Shown: one piece after another, positions 34,750 to 46,189 of the stretch
How the letters are laid out: the number at the start of each line of letters is the position of its first letter
Numbering within the stretch: position 1 is the stretch's first letter
From: Trichobilharzia szidati
Lineage: Eukaryota; Platyhelminthes; Trematoda; Strigeidida; Schistosomatidae
Length of the DNA stretch: 64,000 nt
Direction of reading: 5' to 3'
Assembly (NCBI GenBank): GCA_944472155.2
Contig: OX235279.1
Span: forward strand, 134,140,920 to 134,204,919
Program-made: the position numbers and the translations under genes
Notes under the pieces: generated by a model
What the model was told of the DNA's origin: nothing
The model's database searches: none
What the model saw: the letters and a program-made list of their open reading frames with translations, nothing else

Positions 34750-37000
34750 TGTAGTTTTATGCGTAATCCATCTGTCTCGAAAACATTTCTTACGTATTTA
34801 GAGTATGAAGACAAAAATAGCAATCTAAATCTTTCAGATAACTACCAAACCTTTTGTACATGAACTTTGCGCAGAATTCAGGAGGACTGGGAGTTCTAAC
34901 AAATCAATGCTTCACTGTTTGGAATTGTAGAGGTTAACTGTCATCTGTTTTATATTAGCATTTTGAAGCAAATCAATCATATCTGATGAGTGACTCCATT
35001 TACTTACAGAAAAGTTTGCTTCTTTTCCGTTCGTCTATTTCTGAGGGAGAAAAGGAGTTATCAAGATACTCCGAAGGGAGGAAAAATTATTTACCCGAAA
35101 ACAATAGGGGCATCTGTAAGTTTTGGTACAATTATTTGTAAATTAGTCCATTGAGGAGATTAAGAAATCAACAGATACAAAGAGCTGTCTAGTATTCATG
35201 ACTTGTGTCTTATAACAGAAGAAACAATTCATCTTATTCAAGGTACTTTAGAAGGTTTAACTCTCACGTGCCACATGTAACCACCATGGCTCCAACTTCA
35301 CATTCCGAAAGTACTGCTCTAAGTTTCACTGGTCATGGTCATTCTGAATAAAGCTTAACACATTTGCATAAAAGAGTTTGCATGGACTCATGGATTAGGA
35401 TCCTTAAGTAGTCGTCCGTTGCAGGGACAGCAGAGGCAGGTTGAAATTCCAGTACTTAGCTATTCTAAATGTCTTTTAATCATAAAACGTAGTCTCTGTG
35501 CTCTCGAAATAGGCGGCATAACTGAAGCTTTTTATACAAACTTCACAGAAGTCTTCTGCGGGAACATTGTAATGCTTTTTTAAGTCCTGTCGGAACTAGA
35601 AGAATATCCACATTCAGCTTTGTACCCTTTAATTTCTTAGTCTTATGTTTGTTTTCCCGCTGAAAATACTTATCCAACCGGACTACCTTTTGCCTTCATG
35701 CCAGTGGTTATGTATATCTTCATTTCTAAACCACTGCTTTGGCGGACATTTTAAATCGAGCCAACTGTTGTCCTACTTTCATTTGCCGGTGTAACGGAAG
35801 TTGAATGTGCACTGGGTACCCAATTAAGACACTAATATTCCACAGTCAGTTTTAACAGACTGTGGACAAGGTTTATATTTGTCTATATTCACTTGTAATG
35901 TTTCTCTATTTAGTGATAAAGTTTTTGACAGAGCAGTAATACCTTTTTTCTGATGAACATATTCGATAATGAAGATAAAATAACTGTGTATACTAGAGGC
36001 ATACATAAATATCATTGGAAACATAGAATTAGCATTTTAAAGACTACATATGATTCGTAATCCAGTGAAGGTAAACGAAATAAAGATAAATTCAAATGAG
36101 TGAACTTTACGGACTGCGATAAAACACAAAGTGGATCACTTAATATCCAGTTTTACACCCAAGTTACACTAAGACGAATATCTTTAATAATTAAGGAAGA
36201 GGCGGTTAGTATTGGCAAGTGTCGCACCACTATTCTAACAGTTACACCTAATGTAACTTCCGAAAATATGGATTTTACTTATGAAGGTGAAAATATGGTT
36301 TCAGATATGAATCAATGTGGCGCATTGGCATAATTCGATGGTCAGCCTTGTTAAGCAGTAATAAAAACGGGTTGCTAAGGGCACCACATTCATCTTTTCA
36401 ACTGTGAGTTCCAGTTATACTTGTTAATCAACACTTTCTTTACCTAGATTAAACTACGAGGTTACCTAATTAACAAATCAGGTGATACGGACAAAATGCT
36501 TTGCATATTTTTCATTCTTTGCACAAGTAATGGAAATTACAGCCTCTAGATTTTGAAGTCTCAGTAGTGGTAATTTTGTTTATTTACTGAGAGGACATTT
36601 AGCTTCATTCACAACCTTCCACTATTTGCAGGCTTACTACCGTCCAATTAACTGGAGGAGGTTTATCAGGGCGTTAAGCTGGAATCAAACCCGGTCTTCT
36701 CGCAGACTTAAAAAGGTTTTGATGATCGCATCTAACTGTAACCATGTAAATGTGTTGATGTCAAAGGCTTACAACTGACAATTAGGCTAGATCACCCTAA
36801 GCAGTGAAAAGTATAAATTGTTGAACCAGTTTGTATTCAACATACTCAGATCAATATGAGAATGAATTAATATCTATGAAAAGGTTGTGAATTGTGGAAT
36901 TTATCTTAATTTTGATCTCCCATACTCTCTCTCCCCTTATCTAATTGAACATGACCTGGAAAAACATTTGCACCTGTCTTTCTTCATGACTAATTCAATG
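34750..37000. other. Intergenic sequence, no confident gene
   Basis: Frames at 36024-35824 (minus) and 36100-36333 (plus) show no recognisable domains. A degenerate tRNA-like block (GGGTTTGATTCCAG on the minus strand) lies near 36690. Around 35520-35570 the minus strand reads FCEVCIKSFSYAA, which resembles a broken zinc-finger half; I do not annotate it. Confidence 0.3.
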
Positions 37001-37017
37001 TAGTTTATTTATTTACT

Positions 37018-37107
37018 TATTATTATTGTTCCCTTGGGTTCCTAGTGGAACATAGGGCTTCAACTGCACGTCTCCACTTGCTTCTGTCTTGTGCTGTACT
37101 TTTCACT
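37018..37107 (-). mobile_element. RTE LINE 3' tail fragment
   Basis: Only the tail (reverse of GTTCCTAGTGGAACATAGGG) and a few dozen bases remain. Confidence 0.55.
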
Positions 37108-37126
37108 TGCGCATTTATTTACTTAT

Positions 37127-37242
37127 CAGTCCTATATCTCCCAATGTAATTTCAAAAGTATATATATCCGTGTATGTAAAGTATTCAGTCCTATATCTCC
37201 CAATGTAATTTCAAAAGTGTATATCCGTGTATGTAGAGTATT
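37127..37242 (+). repeat. Tandem duplication, unit about 58 bases
   Basis: CAGTCCTATATCTCCCAATG and the rest of the unit occur twice head to tail (37127-37185, 37186-37242), differing by a TATA indel and a few bases. Confidence 0.85.
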
Positions 37243-37814
37243 TAGCTGACGAGTTCTACCAAAATTTGATGGATTCATCAAATCCTGCTTTATTAACCTT
37301 TATTGCTTGTTTTAAATTCGTATCGGGAAATAAATGTTTCCAATTGTGGAATTCACTAATTGAATGTAATTATTGTTTGTACATACACTGAAGAATTTTT
37401 AGTTTTAGAAATGTCCCGAACAAAATTACTGTTGGTAATCAAATCTGTTGTTGGAAATTTCATTTTAAATTTAAACATTTGTTTTAGACGTTGCATATAC
37501 ATATGCATATTTACATGGTAAATTGAAGTCCACGTTTCTAAACTACTTGATCAGATTTCAGTAGTAAAGTTAAGTTAGCGAAATATTCAAAAGTCAAATC
37601 ATGGAATTACTTGAAGTCAGTCCTCGTAGATTTTGGCGATAACTTTCTTACAGTGTGATAGAAATTATAGTTAATGATGTAATAGTCACATGTAATCAGA
37701 CAAATAAATTAGACATTTACGAAAGTGATATTTGTGAAAATATGAGTGGTAGCAATGAAAATAGTTTCCCCGTACTATTCTGCTGCTGCAGGGAAATATT
37801 CGAAAATTTAAATT

Positions 37815-38095
37815 TTCAGATGTTGGTTTGCAGGGATATGGTTGGCTGCAGGATTTCATCATGAATCGACAAAGATTAGGGAACCATTGGGAGACTTGGG
37901 AGCACTGGACAGATGTTTCGGGACAGCTGGTTTGTGACTCTTCAACAGTGTATACCCACGGGTGTTCGAAGCCAGGATCTGAGGGTACAATGGAAGCTTG
38001 TAGATAATTAAGCCACTGGCAGCTGACCCAGTGGTGTATGAATTCTAACTTCTGCCAATTCACGACATACCCTGGCCACTAGCGAATATTATCAG
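37815..38095 (-). mobile_element. Hammerhead SINE (SM-alpha-like), copy 5
   Basis: On the minus strand: an upstream segment, the tRNA-like head with B box GGCTTCGAACACC, then a hammerhead with stem I CACTG/CAGTG, core TTGAAGA (C3 changed to U), a loosened stem II, GAAACATCTGTC, and the family 3' end (TGATGAAATCCTGCAGCCAA). Confidence 0.65.
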
Positions 38096-38099
38096 CGAG

Positions 38100-38690
38100 T
38101 ATTTGTCCTCAAATATTTTAATATGAAAGGACTGTGCCATTAGAAGGTCACATATTATATTCAGACTCCATGCCTATCTGTGTCTAAGTTGTGAATATCT
38201 TTCAGAGATGAAATCATCAGTCTTTAGTTGTTCACTACAAACACTGTGTGAGTATATGTATGAAATACTTCCGTTCAATGAATGTCACAGTAAAATGGTA
38301 GTGTCACAGTCAAAACTGTTGTGAGAATATGCAAGTTTTAGAAACTTGTGTGAAGTAATTTAAAATGCTAAAGATTCGAAATTGTGCATTTTTTTATCTT
38401 TATATGTAAATGAAGTGAAACTAGAGTGGCTTAGATGTAAAAACTGTTTGCATATCAGTTAAAATACAAACACATGCGTCAAATATAACTAAACTGCTGA
38501 TGTGTATGTGATAAAGCCGATAAGGATAAAAATTCAACATGTGTATTACTAATACCATTATGCATAATTTATTTAGTATAACGCGCCATGCGTTAGCTAG
38601 CATAATACCATCCCGCCTACTCAAGGTTTTTCAGTTTACTCCGAAAATCAGATAACTGCTCGGAAATATATTACTAATCCCTGCGCCACA
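38100..38690. other. Intergenic sequence without recognised genes
   Basis: Nothing recognised. Confidence 0.35.
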
Positions 38691-38694
38691 GGTG

Positions 38695-40185
38695 TATTAT
38701 TATTATCGCTTAATTTAGTTCCTAGAGGAACGTCTCTATTGCTTTCGGTTCTCCAACAACGTTTTCACCTGGCTCCACGTCTACCCACATGCTTTCATCT
38801 CCTCTGCACATCACCTCCTCCTCCTCCATGTCACCCTCGCACTGACGACCGACTCGCCACTTCCAATTCAGGTTCCACTCGAGGGCTTGTCTAGTGATGT
38901 CACTTGATGGTTTGTTTTCTCAGAGTGTGGCCAATCCACCTCCATTTCCTCCTGCATATTCGTTGCACAACCGGCTTCTGGTGGGTTGGTTTGCTCATTG
39001 CCAGAGATCCCTGTTGCTGATCTTTTCTGGCCAGCTGTCTGATACTGAGCGAAATACTGAGTGAAGACAGCTGTTGAAGAAGGTCTGTAGTTTGTTCGAA
39101 GTGCACTTCATGACGCGGCTCCAAGTCTCAGATCCATATAGTAACTGGCACTGACTTCACATTGGAGTTGAAAATTCGGATCTTGTTTTTCATCCTGAGT
39201 GTTGTTGATCTCCACATAGACTTGAGATCAGTGAAAGCTTGTCTTGCTTTCCCGATCCTTGCTTTGATATCCTCGTCAGTTCCGCCTGTAGTTGAAACAA
39301 TGCTTCCCAGGTAGGTAAAGGAGGTTGTTTCTTTCAGGTTCCTTCCATTTATGCTGATTGTTGTCTGTTGTAGTTGCTGTTGCTGTTGATGGTGTTGCCC
39401 GGGAATCTTCATCCCCTCTGTCTTCTCTATGTTCACCTGAAGTCCTATCTTTGATGCTTCTTCTGCCAACTTGTTGCTTTTCGCTTGCATATCTTCCAGG
39501 TTGTGGGAAATCAGACATATATCATCGGCAAAGTCCAGATCCTCCAAGTTCTTTTTTGTGTGGATCCACTTTATGCCTGTTTCCTCATTGCCCGCTGTTT
39601 GTCCAATCTGCTGCAATCAGGAAAATCAATGGCGATAGTAGGCAACCAGCTTGTCTTACTCCCGTCCTCACTTCGGAGGATTCCGTGAGTTTCCCGTTGT
39701 GGATTACTTGGCATGCAGCATTGTCGTGCAACTATTGAATGAGATGTATAATTGTCGTTGGCACACCGTAGTAGCGAAGTAGTTGCCAAATCACCTCTCG
39801 ATCGACGCTGTCGAATGTCTTTTCAAAGTCGATGAAGTTGAGATAGAGAGGTGACTGCCATTCCAGACTTCGTTTAATGATGATCCGTAGCGTTGCGATT
39901 TGATCTATTTATGATTTATTTCTCCTGAATCCAGCCTGTTCCGGTCGAATTTGTTATCCAGGGCTTGTTTGATTCTCTCCAGGATGATGCGGCTTTGTAT
40001 TTTGTTTGAGATAGACAGGAGCATAATGCCACACCAATTCTCGCATTGACTTAAGTCTCCTTTCTTTTACAGTTCGAATAGGTAGCCTGTGCTCCAATAC
40101 GCAGGTACCTTGCCCTCTTTCCACACCTCCAATAGTGGTGTCACCAAATCCGCTAATGTCTCTGGGTCCATTTTCACCGTGCTAC
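38695..40185 (-). mobile_element. RTE LINE RT domain and 3' end, best preserved RT
   Basis: The minus strand holds the tail at 38715 and the C-terminal region (TSFTYLGSIVSTTGGTDEDI, KARIGKARQAFTDLKSMWRS). RT block C at about 39510-39545 is LEDLDFADDICLISHNLEDM with FADD intact, and EKTEGMKI follows. Further upstream are VRTGVRQAGCLLSP and SPLYLNFIDFEKTFDSVDRE. A 162-codon frame (39616-39128) is open, but shifts separate it from block A. This is a typical RTE reverse transcriptase of SR2 type; the copy is dead. Confidence 0.75.
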
Positions 40186-40439
40186 ATTGACAAAACATTA
40201 AATTCAATAATCATTCACATGCTAAAATTTCCAAACTAAATTGACAATACTGTTTGAAACAAACCCACTGTTATTATTAACATTATTATATTTATTATTC
40301 GCGTTTTGTACTTCGAACATTTTTGACTTAATACCGTAAATGTAGACAAATTCCTGTGGCTAATTTTATTTAAATTTTGAGTAAATCAGATGCAATATTG
40401 TGACAAATGCTGAGAATTCCGTTTTGTATTATAAGTAGT

Positions 40440-40800
40440 GTTTTTGGAATAAAGTAGATTATTATTACTACTATTGAAGGCGCATAATTCAACGAATAGT
40501 TTTCCATTTTCATTCATTTCTCCGAGAGCTTCTCTACCAGTGATGAGATCTCTTCCTGTGTTGTCTGGTCCCAGTTTAGTGTTCATGACTCCTATTAGTA
40601 TTTAAATGTCACCAACTGGAGAATTGTCCATTGTTGCCTGTAGTTGCCTGTAGAACTCTTCTTTCTTCTCGAGGTCCGCGTTGTTTGTGGGTGCATAGCA
40701 TTGTATAAATGACACTTTCCTTCCTTTGGAGTTGAATCTGACGGTCATTATCCTGGGCGAGATCGCGTCGCAGCTGAGTGCATCTCAAAGACACTCAACC
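40440..40800 (-). pseudogene. RTE LINE endonuclease fragment
   Basis: The minus frame 40586-40386 reads MNTKLGPDNTGRDLITGREA, then LGEMNENGKLFVELCAFN, the AP-endonuclease block (N-x-K-x-G-x-D-N-T-G...NENG...F) of RTE LINEs. A preceding piece (to 40794) is the block before it. It is in line with the RT part at 38695-40185, but the intervening coding part is missing and replaced by AT-rich sequence at 40190-40440. Probably one element with an internal deletion. Confidence 0.65.
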
Positions 40801-40859
40801 CAGTGAACTACTTTTGCATCCATCCAAAAGGAATAATAAGGCTCACCGATCGCAGGTAA

Positions 40860-41270
40860 CAAGTGAATGGACAATCATCACATAATCTCGAAGTCATCCT
40901 GTGGAATTAACCATGCCAAAGAAGACCGCAGAAGAAGCTTGCTCAGGCTATTTAAGGACTAAGAAACTCAAAATCAAGTACCCTTCCCAAAATCGTCTTT
41001 ACAACAAAGTCTGGAACACCGAAACCCATAATGCCTGTCCCCCCCCCATAGTACAGTTTGAAAATGAAGTCGTTGAAAAGAGATATTTCTTCGCTGAACA
41101 AAAAAACTGTTTTTCTTTCTTTAATCCCTACACCTAATATCCGTCAACCCGTGAACTTACATTCAGTGTCCCCTGTTTTTTGGTATTTGTTGTGATTTGT
41201 GGTAATCATTTTCCTCGCGCACCATTGAATATAACTCGCCCCCATCCCACCAATGAAACTTATATTCTAT
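40860..41270. other. GC-richer stretch left of the solo LTR
   Basis: A 78-codon plus frame (40901-41137) begins MELTMPKKTAEEACSGYLRT and has a run of nine Cs. It is unrecognised; it could be the end of an older element or a chance frame. Confidence 0.25.
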
Positions 41271-41271
41271 T

Positions 41272-41554
41272 TGTGGTGAGAGATGGTTGCTAGCCAAATC
41301 GGTTGACAGTAATTGAGGTCAATGTTAGTCATGTGAAAACAAGGTCAAGATGGACAGGCGGATACAGTTAACATATAGATGAACTGACACAGCCACAAGA
41401 GATGCAAGGTTAACTTTGTGTGAGAAACAACCAATCAACAGACTGTATTTTCTACTAACATCAACTTACAATAATGTACATCAAAATCTATAAATACGTG
41501 TTGATTTTCCGTAATAAACGTTCCGTTGCCTGGCCCTTGTCTTCTGTTGTTACA
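41272..41554 (+). mobile_element. Solo LTR of a retrotransposon
   Basis: The 283-base unit begins TGTGGTGAG and ends GTTGTTACA, giving TGT...ACA termini. It is flanked on both sides by TATT (41268-41271 and 41555-41558), a 4-base target duplication. Inside are a TATA box (CTATAAATAC at 41488-41497) and a poly(A) signal (AATAAA at 41513-41518) in the order expected of an LTR on the plus strand. No gag or pol flanks it. Length and termini suit a Gypsy-type LTR of schistosomes; the family is not proven. Confidence 0.65.
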
Positions 41555-42089
41555 TATTGACTACAAATACATTAGTGTGTCACCCTTTTGTCTACTCACA
41601 CTTTATCTTATGTTCCGAATGATTGCACATTTTTTGATATACGTTCATTTGACAATATTAAATGACAAACTATCATTCCATATTCTTTAACCTTTTGATA
41701 TTGGGAAATTGCATCTGTTAGTTTCTGTACACAGTTTAGGCTTCTGTCTCTTACTATGATTATCAGTTCAACTGCTTCAGTAAAACTAGTTACTTCAGTA
41801 CTTTGACTGGAAGCCTAATTTTCGTAATCTGGTAAAATTACCAGTGTGACCTCACAGAATTTAATAAAAAAGCGCTAACAGTTAGATGTCAGCTCACCTA
41901 GTCCAAAAGACATTAAAGTGGTAATCATTTTACGCTGTCTGTGGTGTACTTAATAAAATTAACCCCCCGAACAGGAGAAGCAAATGTTATTCCCCCAGAA
42001 CAATCTGAAAAAGGGGAAAAATATGGAAGAGGTCAGCTACATTTGTTAACCTGTTCTGTTGTTGTATTTATATTCATCTAAACACCTTA

Positions 42090-42590
42090 TAAAGTTTTCC
42101 CAGTGTTATACAGTAATTTACCCATAATGGAATTACACTCAACCACAGTGCAGAAGTTTTATTCTTATATCAGTTATAAAGTTTTACTTCTCAGACGTGA
42201 CTTGTCACCTGTACTCTTATTTTTCAACTACACTTATCTGTCTCATTCACTTTTGCATTCTTTTATTAATGTGAAAGCCTTTATTTTTCTTACATTATCT
42301 ATGCTCGTCGAATGTTACATTTATCCATATATTCCATAGCGTCATATAAAAGAAAAGACGTTCAGTGAAGAGTTACTCTTTTCAGCAATATCATCCTCAA
42401 GCTGTACAATCGCATCTGTATGCATAGTAAATTGTCTCAGCGACAAAAGGAATGTTTCCAAAGATGTGCCATTAGAATTGTAAATTTCGGGTAAAAAATC
42501 GCGTGATACAAGAAACGTTAATAGGATAGGAAATAGTGACCAGTTGGGTACAGCAAGTCTGGTGTGAAGACAAACATTCGCTGATGTCAT
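42090..42590 (-). mobile_element. PLE terminal region, left arm of a large inverted repeat
   Basis: Bases 42090-42175 (minus) repeat the motif of 24447-24530 (CACTGTGG...AATTCCATTATGGG). Bases 42340-42528 are inverse complementary to 43683-43876 with scattered mismatches. The open frames here are not convincing proteins. Confidence 0.5.
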
Positions 42591-42850
42591 TCGCTAATGG
42601 CCGCGCCATATCATGAATTGACAGAAGTCGGAATTCATGAACCACTGGAACGGGTCCCAGGGCCTTAGGGGCCTACGAGCTTGTCTTGCAACTGGAAGGT
42701 CCTGACTTCGAACCCCTGCGGATGTGCACTGTTGAAGAGTCACAAACCAGGTGTCTAGTGTTCCCAGATTTCACAATGGTTCCCTAACCGATGTCATTTC
42801 ATCATGAAATCCTGTAACCAATCACATCCCTGCAAACCAACACTATAAAA
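42590..42850 (+). mobile_element. Hammerhead SINE (SM-alpha-like), copy 6
   Basis: Upstream segment (GAAGTCGGAATTCATGAACC), tRNA-like head with B box GACTTCGAACCCC, then GTTGAAGAGTCACAAACC. The GAAA part is missing, so no hammerhead can form. The family 3' end (ATGAAATCCTGTAACCAATC) is present. Confidence 0.6.
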
Positions 42851-43099
42851 ATTAAATAATTAATTTGAGTGAAGAATATAACTCACGGGGTTGAGTAGAA
42901 TTCAAGTTGACAACAGCTGTAATAAAGGGTTGAAATTTAATAGGGGTGAGGGAGGAAAATCCACAAGGGACCTAATCTGTCTTAACATAGAATAAGCAAT
43001 TTTTGTTTTCGCTTTTTAACTGTATTATTTTCTTCCCCCACACTATTTACCAATTTTCGTGTGTGGTCACACATACAGAGGGAGGAGTAATCGCGCTTT

Positions 43100-43560
43100 G
43101 CATGTAAGGGGTGACAAAGCACATCCCAAAATGGTTAGAAAAACAAATGAATTGTGAAAAACCAATAGATGCAGGTGTCAGACTGCCAACTTCGTCTATA
43201 GCTAAACACCTAATAGAGATGAACCATAAGACTGATGTTAACTCAGCCTTTAAGTTCATCTATAAAATCGGTCAATGGCACTCATTGAAATACTCCCCCT
43301 GTGTATTCAAAAACATTTAATTATTACTCTTAACCTACCTTGGTAATCCTTATTTGATTGGATTACCGAACGTTGTGTTATTCATTCTTAATTCTGTTTT
43401 TTGTCACTGTTTAATTTAACTTTTCCATATATGTTGACTTGACAAGTAAATGTGTGATCAGATTGTTCGAAATGTATAGAGCAAATACATCACATTTTTC
43501 AGATAATCTCCGTCTTCTAATAACGCTATCCAAATTTATAAAAGGGACTAATTGTTTAAA
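43100..43560 (+). pseudogene. PLE endonuclease C-terminal end, tandem copy 1
   Basis: The frame 43111-43320 reads HIPKWLEKQMNCEKPIDAG and VRLPTSSIAKHLIEMNHKTD, then FKFIYKIG. This is the PLE C-terminal region after the GIY-YIG core, with the conserved SSIAKHL..H. It ends at 43320 after losing the EAI-x-x-x-KP-x-LC part by a small deletion. The following 240 bases of untranslated sequence are shared with 44090-44560. Confidence 0.65.
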
Positions 43561-43682
43561 ATTAGATTTCTACCCTTTATTACCGCTATTGTTAACTTGA
43601 CTCTGGTTCAAGTGTTAGTTGAATTCTACGCAACACCGCGAGTTATACTAAGTCCCTCATTTTACTTATTTAATTTTACTTT

Positions 43683-43876
43683 CTATCCTATTAACGCTTC
43701 TTATGTCACGTAGTTTATTATCTAAAATTTAACAATTCTAATGGTATATCCTTGGAAACATTCCTTTTGTCGCTGAGACAATTTACTATGCATATATATG
43801 CGATTGTGCAGCTTGAGGATGATATTGCTGAAAAGAGTGACTCTACACTGAACGTCTTTTCTTTTACATGACTCAA
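43683..43876 (+). mobile_element. PLE terminal region, right arm
   Basis: Inverse complement of 42340-42528. It sits between two PLE 3' ends (43100-43560 and 44090-44560), as expected if PLE copies were joined in tandem through a terminal repeat. Confidence 0.5.
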
Positions 43877-44089
43877 TGGGGACTTTTAAGTTGCCGAAAT
43901 ATTCGATTGCATTTCATCTTCCTGTTGTTAAATGTTACAAATCACTCCTATAAACTTGTACTTATTCATTTACTTTTAATATAAATTACAAAATTCAGTG
44001 ATTGGCAGAAATGGAAGAAGCTAGAACTAACAGGCCATTGAATTCTATCCCAGGTCAATGAATTTACCCGTAACCCAGGGAGAGTAAAT

Positions 44090-44560
44090 TCTGAAATGGT
44101 TAGAAAAACAGATGAACTTTGGGAAACTGGTAGACTCAGGTGGTAGACTACCAGCTTTGTCTCTAGCTAGACAGCCAGTCGATAAGAACCATAAGAGTGA
44201 TGTCATAACGGCTTTTGTGGTTATTTTTTAAAACGGTAAGGGTCGCTTATTGAAATATGCTGAGGTGAAAGCTATTCGTGAACTTAAGCCCTCCCTTGTG
44301 TGTACAAAAGCATTTTGTTATTACTCCGAACCTACCTGGGTAATCCTTATCTGATTAGTTAACCCAATGTGTTAATTTTTCTTAGTATTATTAAATCCTT
44401 TTTGTTACTTTGTGTACTTTAATTGCCCTTTATTTTTTTCATATAAATCAAATTGACAAGTAAATGTGTGGTCAGATTGTTCGAAAGGTAATGTGCAGAC
44501 ACACCACATTTTCCAGATAATCTTCGTCTACGAATAATACTATCCAAATTCTAAAGTTTG
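44090..44560 (+). pseudogene. PLE endonuclease C-terminal end, tandem copy 2
   Basis: Similar to 43100-43560 over its whole length, including the untranslated part (TTGACAAGTAAATGTGTG). It is frame-broken but keeps the EVKAIRELKPSLVCTKAF segment lost in copy 1. Confidence 0.6.
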
Positions 44561-44610
44561 CTAATTAGTGAATATTGTGAATAAAGAGTCAATTATACTT
44601 TTGATTTTTG

Positions 44611-44805
44611 AAATTTTTTTTTGATTACAGCTTGATACCACACCGTATGTTTTGGTACGGGTGTGGAATTTTCAGCATGTGATATCGGTAACCTAAATTT
44701 CGCAGGCCAACCATAGGTATCAGGTGTGCGTCGGCAGGGGATCGAACCCTGGACCATACGCATGGTCGGCGAGAGTCATAACAACTGTGCCACCGACGCA
44801 CTCAT
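44611..44805 (-). mobile_element. tRNA-derived SINE, family B copy 1
   Basis: On the minus strand the head reads GTCGGTGGCACAGTTGTTAT (A box) with B box GGTTCGATCCCC. A body (CCTATGGTTGGCCTGCGAAA, CACATGCTGAAAATTCCACA) and a short A-rich tail after AAGCTGTAATC follow. The copy at 47020-47206 is about 85-90% similar by eye. Confidence 0.75.
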
Positions 44806-44809
44806 CTTG

Positions 44810-45860
44810 TCTTCAATTACCAAAAAATCATTAATTTATTTCCGATATTTATAAATTTGTGATCAACTCACTGGTATAAATATTTTAACAGACTGTCATA
44901 TAATCATGTGTTTTTCAGTATATGCTTACAGTCTGCTAGTACTTTTAAAAACCATTCCATAAATAAACATGTACCCTCTGGATAATATCACCTAGCTCGA
45001 TGATCTGTCTTCTAGTCCTTATTCTGAACACTTTCTAAGGATATATAGTGTAATTGCATTATCCGACAACTTAATATGTTGAATGACCTATCAGTTAACT
45101 ACTGCACACAGTGTTGTTTTTTTCAAGGTGGCACCTGTACAGAAGGGTAAAGATTACTTCTGTCTTATACTATTTTATTATATATACCTATATTATATAC
45201 ATATATGTTATTTTAAATGACTTCTACTGTTTAGTGCAACCACAAATTACCCAATGCTGCAGAATGAAGATGAAACAACTAGCACATGAGATAAAAAAAG
45301 ATTTTAACTGCGTACCTAGACTTAAATAAAGCTGTAACCATATGGTAAACGTCAATCGATTAAACCAAAAAAAGACCTCTAATAGTAGCCTATAGTACTT
45401 ACTATTTTAATAATTAATAATTTACAAGACAGAAGCATTTTGCACTCTATAAATAGAATTACTAATTTTTCATTGATTATATTCATTCTACAAGGATTTC
45501 AAAAACACACACAAAAAAATGAATTATTGCATGTGACGTATTTTGTTCACAATTCAATTTTCCGAAGTGAACGTTACTTTTTGGTTTGAATTGCAACTTG
45601 TTTTGTTTTATCTCATTTTGGTGAGAATAAAAGCAGATAAATTAAGCATCGAATTTCATATCTTAGAGACTTAATTAACTACGCATGGAGAAAAAGTGAA
45701 GGATATCTAAAAGTTTCCTGAAAGAAGTCAAACGATTAATGACTAAATTGTTTTTAGATGTATCTGTCCTGTATAGCGAAGTGTAGTAGGCCGTGTAAAC
45801 ATCCACAATTTAGATTGCTCTTTAAATTAATAAACACCGGTTTAACAGTATCTTACTGTG
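44810..45860. other. Intergenic sequence without recognised genes
   Basis: AT-rich, nothing recognised. Confidence 0.35.
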
Positions 45861-45871
45861 AATATATTCAC

Positions 45872-45984
45872 ATTTTGATGTGATTGTGTTCTCTGAGCTG
45901 GATAGTTAATTTGCGAAGCTTTCATCACCATCATCCATCTTTCATCATCATCATCCAGCTCAGAGAACACAACCACATCAAAAT
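45872..45984. repeat. 31-base hairpin repeat
   Basis: 45872-45902 and 45954-45984 are inverse complements with one G:U-compatible mismatch, around a 51-base loop rich in TCATCA repeats. The arm contains TTCTCTGAGCTGGA. It may be another PLE terminal region. Confidence 0.75.
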
Positions 45985-46189
45985 CATCCACCTGAGCTAC
46001 GAATCTTCTCTATCATATATTCACATGCATGCTAGAACTTTGCATTGTTGACTAGCTACAGCTTCTCGATTCTTGAATAGCAGACCATTCTTCACAGTAC
46101 CGGATTTCACAAAGGACTGTTAATAATAAGAATTTTAAACAGAACTCAATTAGTCATTAACCGCAACCAGCACCAATCACCACCAATGG

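Noticed and set aside
35520..35570. Zinc-finger-like FCEVCIKSFSYAA
   Set aside because: A single half-finger without histidines or open context; insufficient.
37127..37242. CRISPR-like direct repeats
   Set aside because: Only two adjacent units with no spacers, in eukaryotic DNA; a simple tandem duplication.
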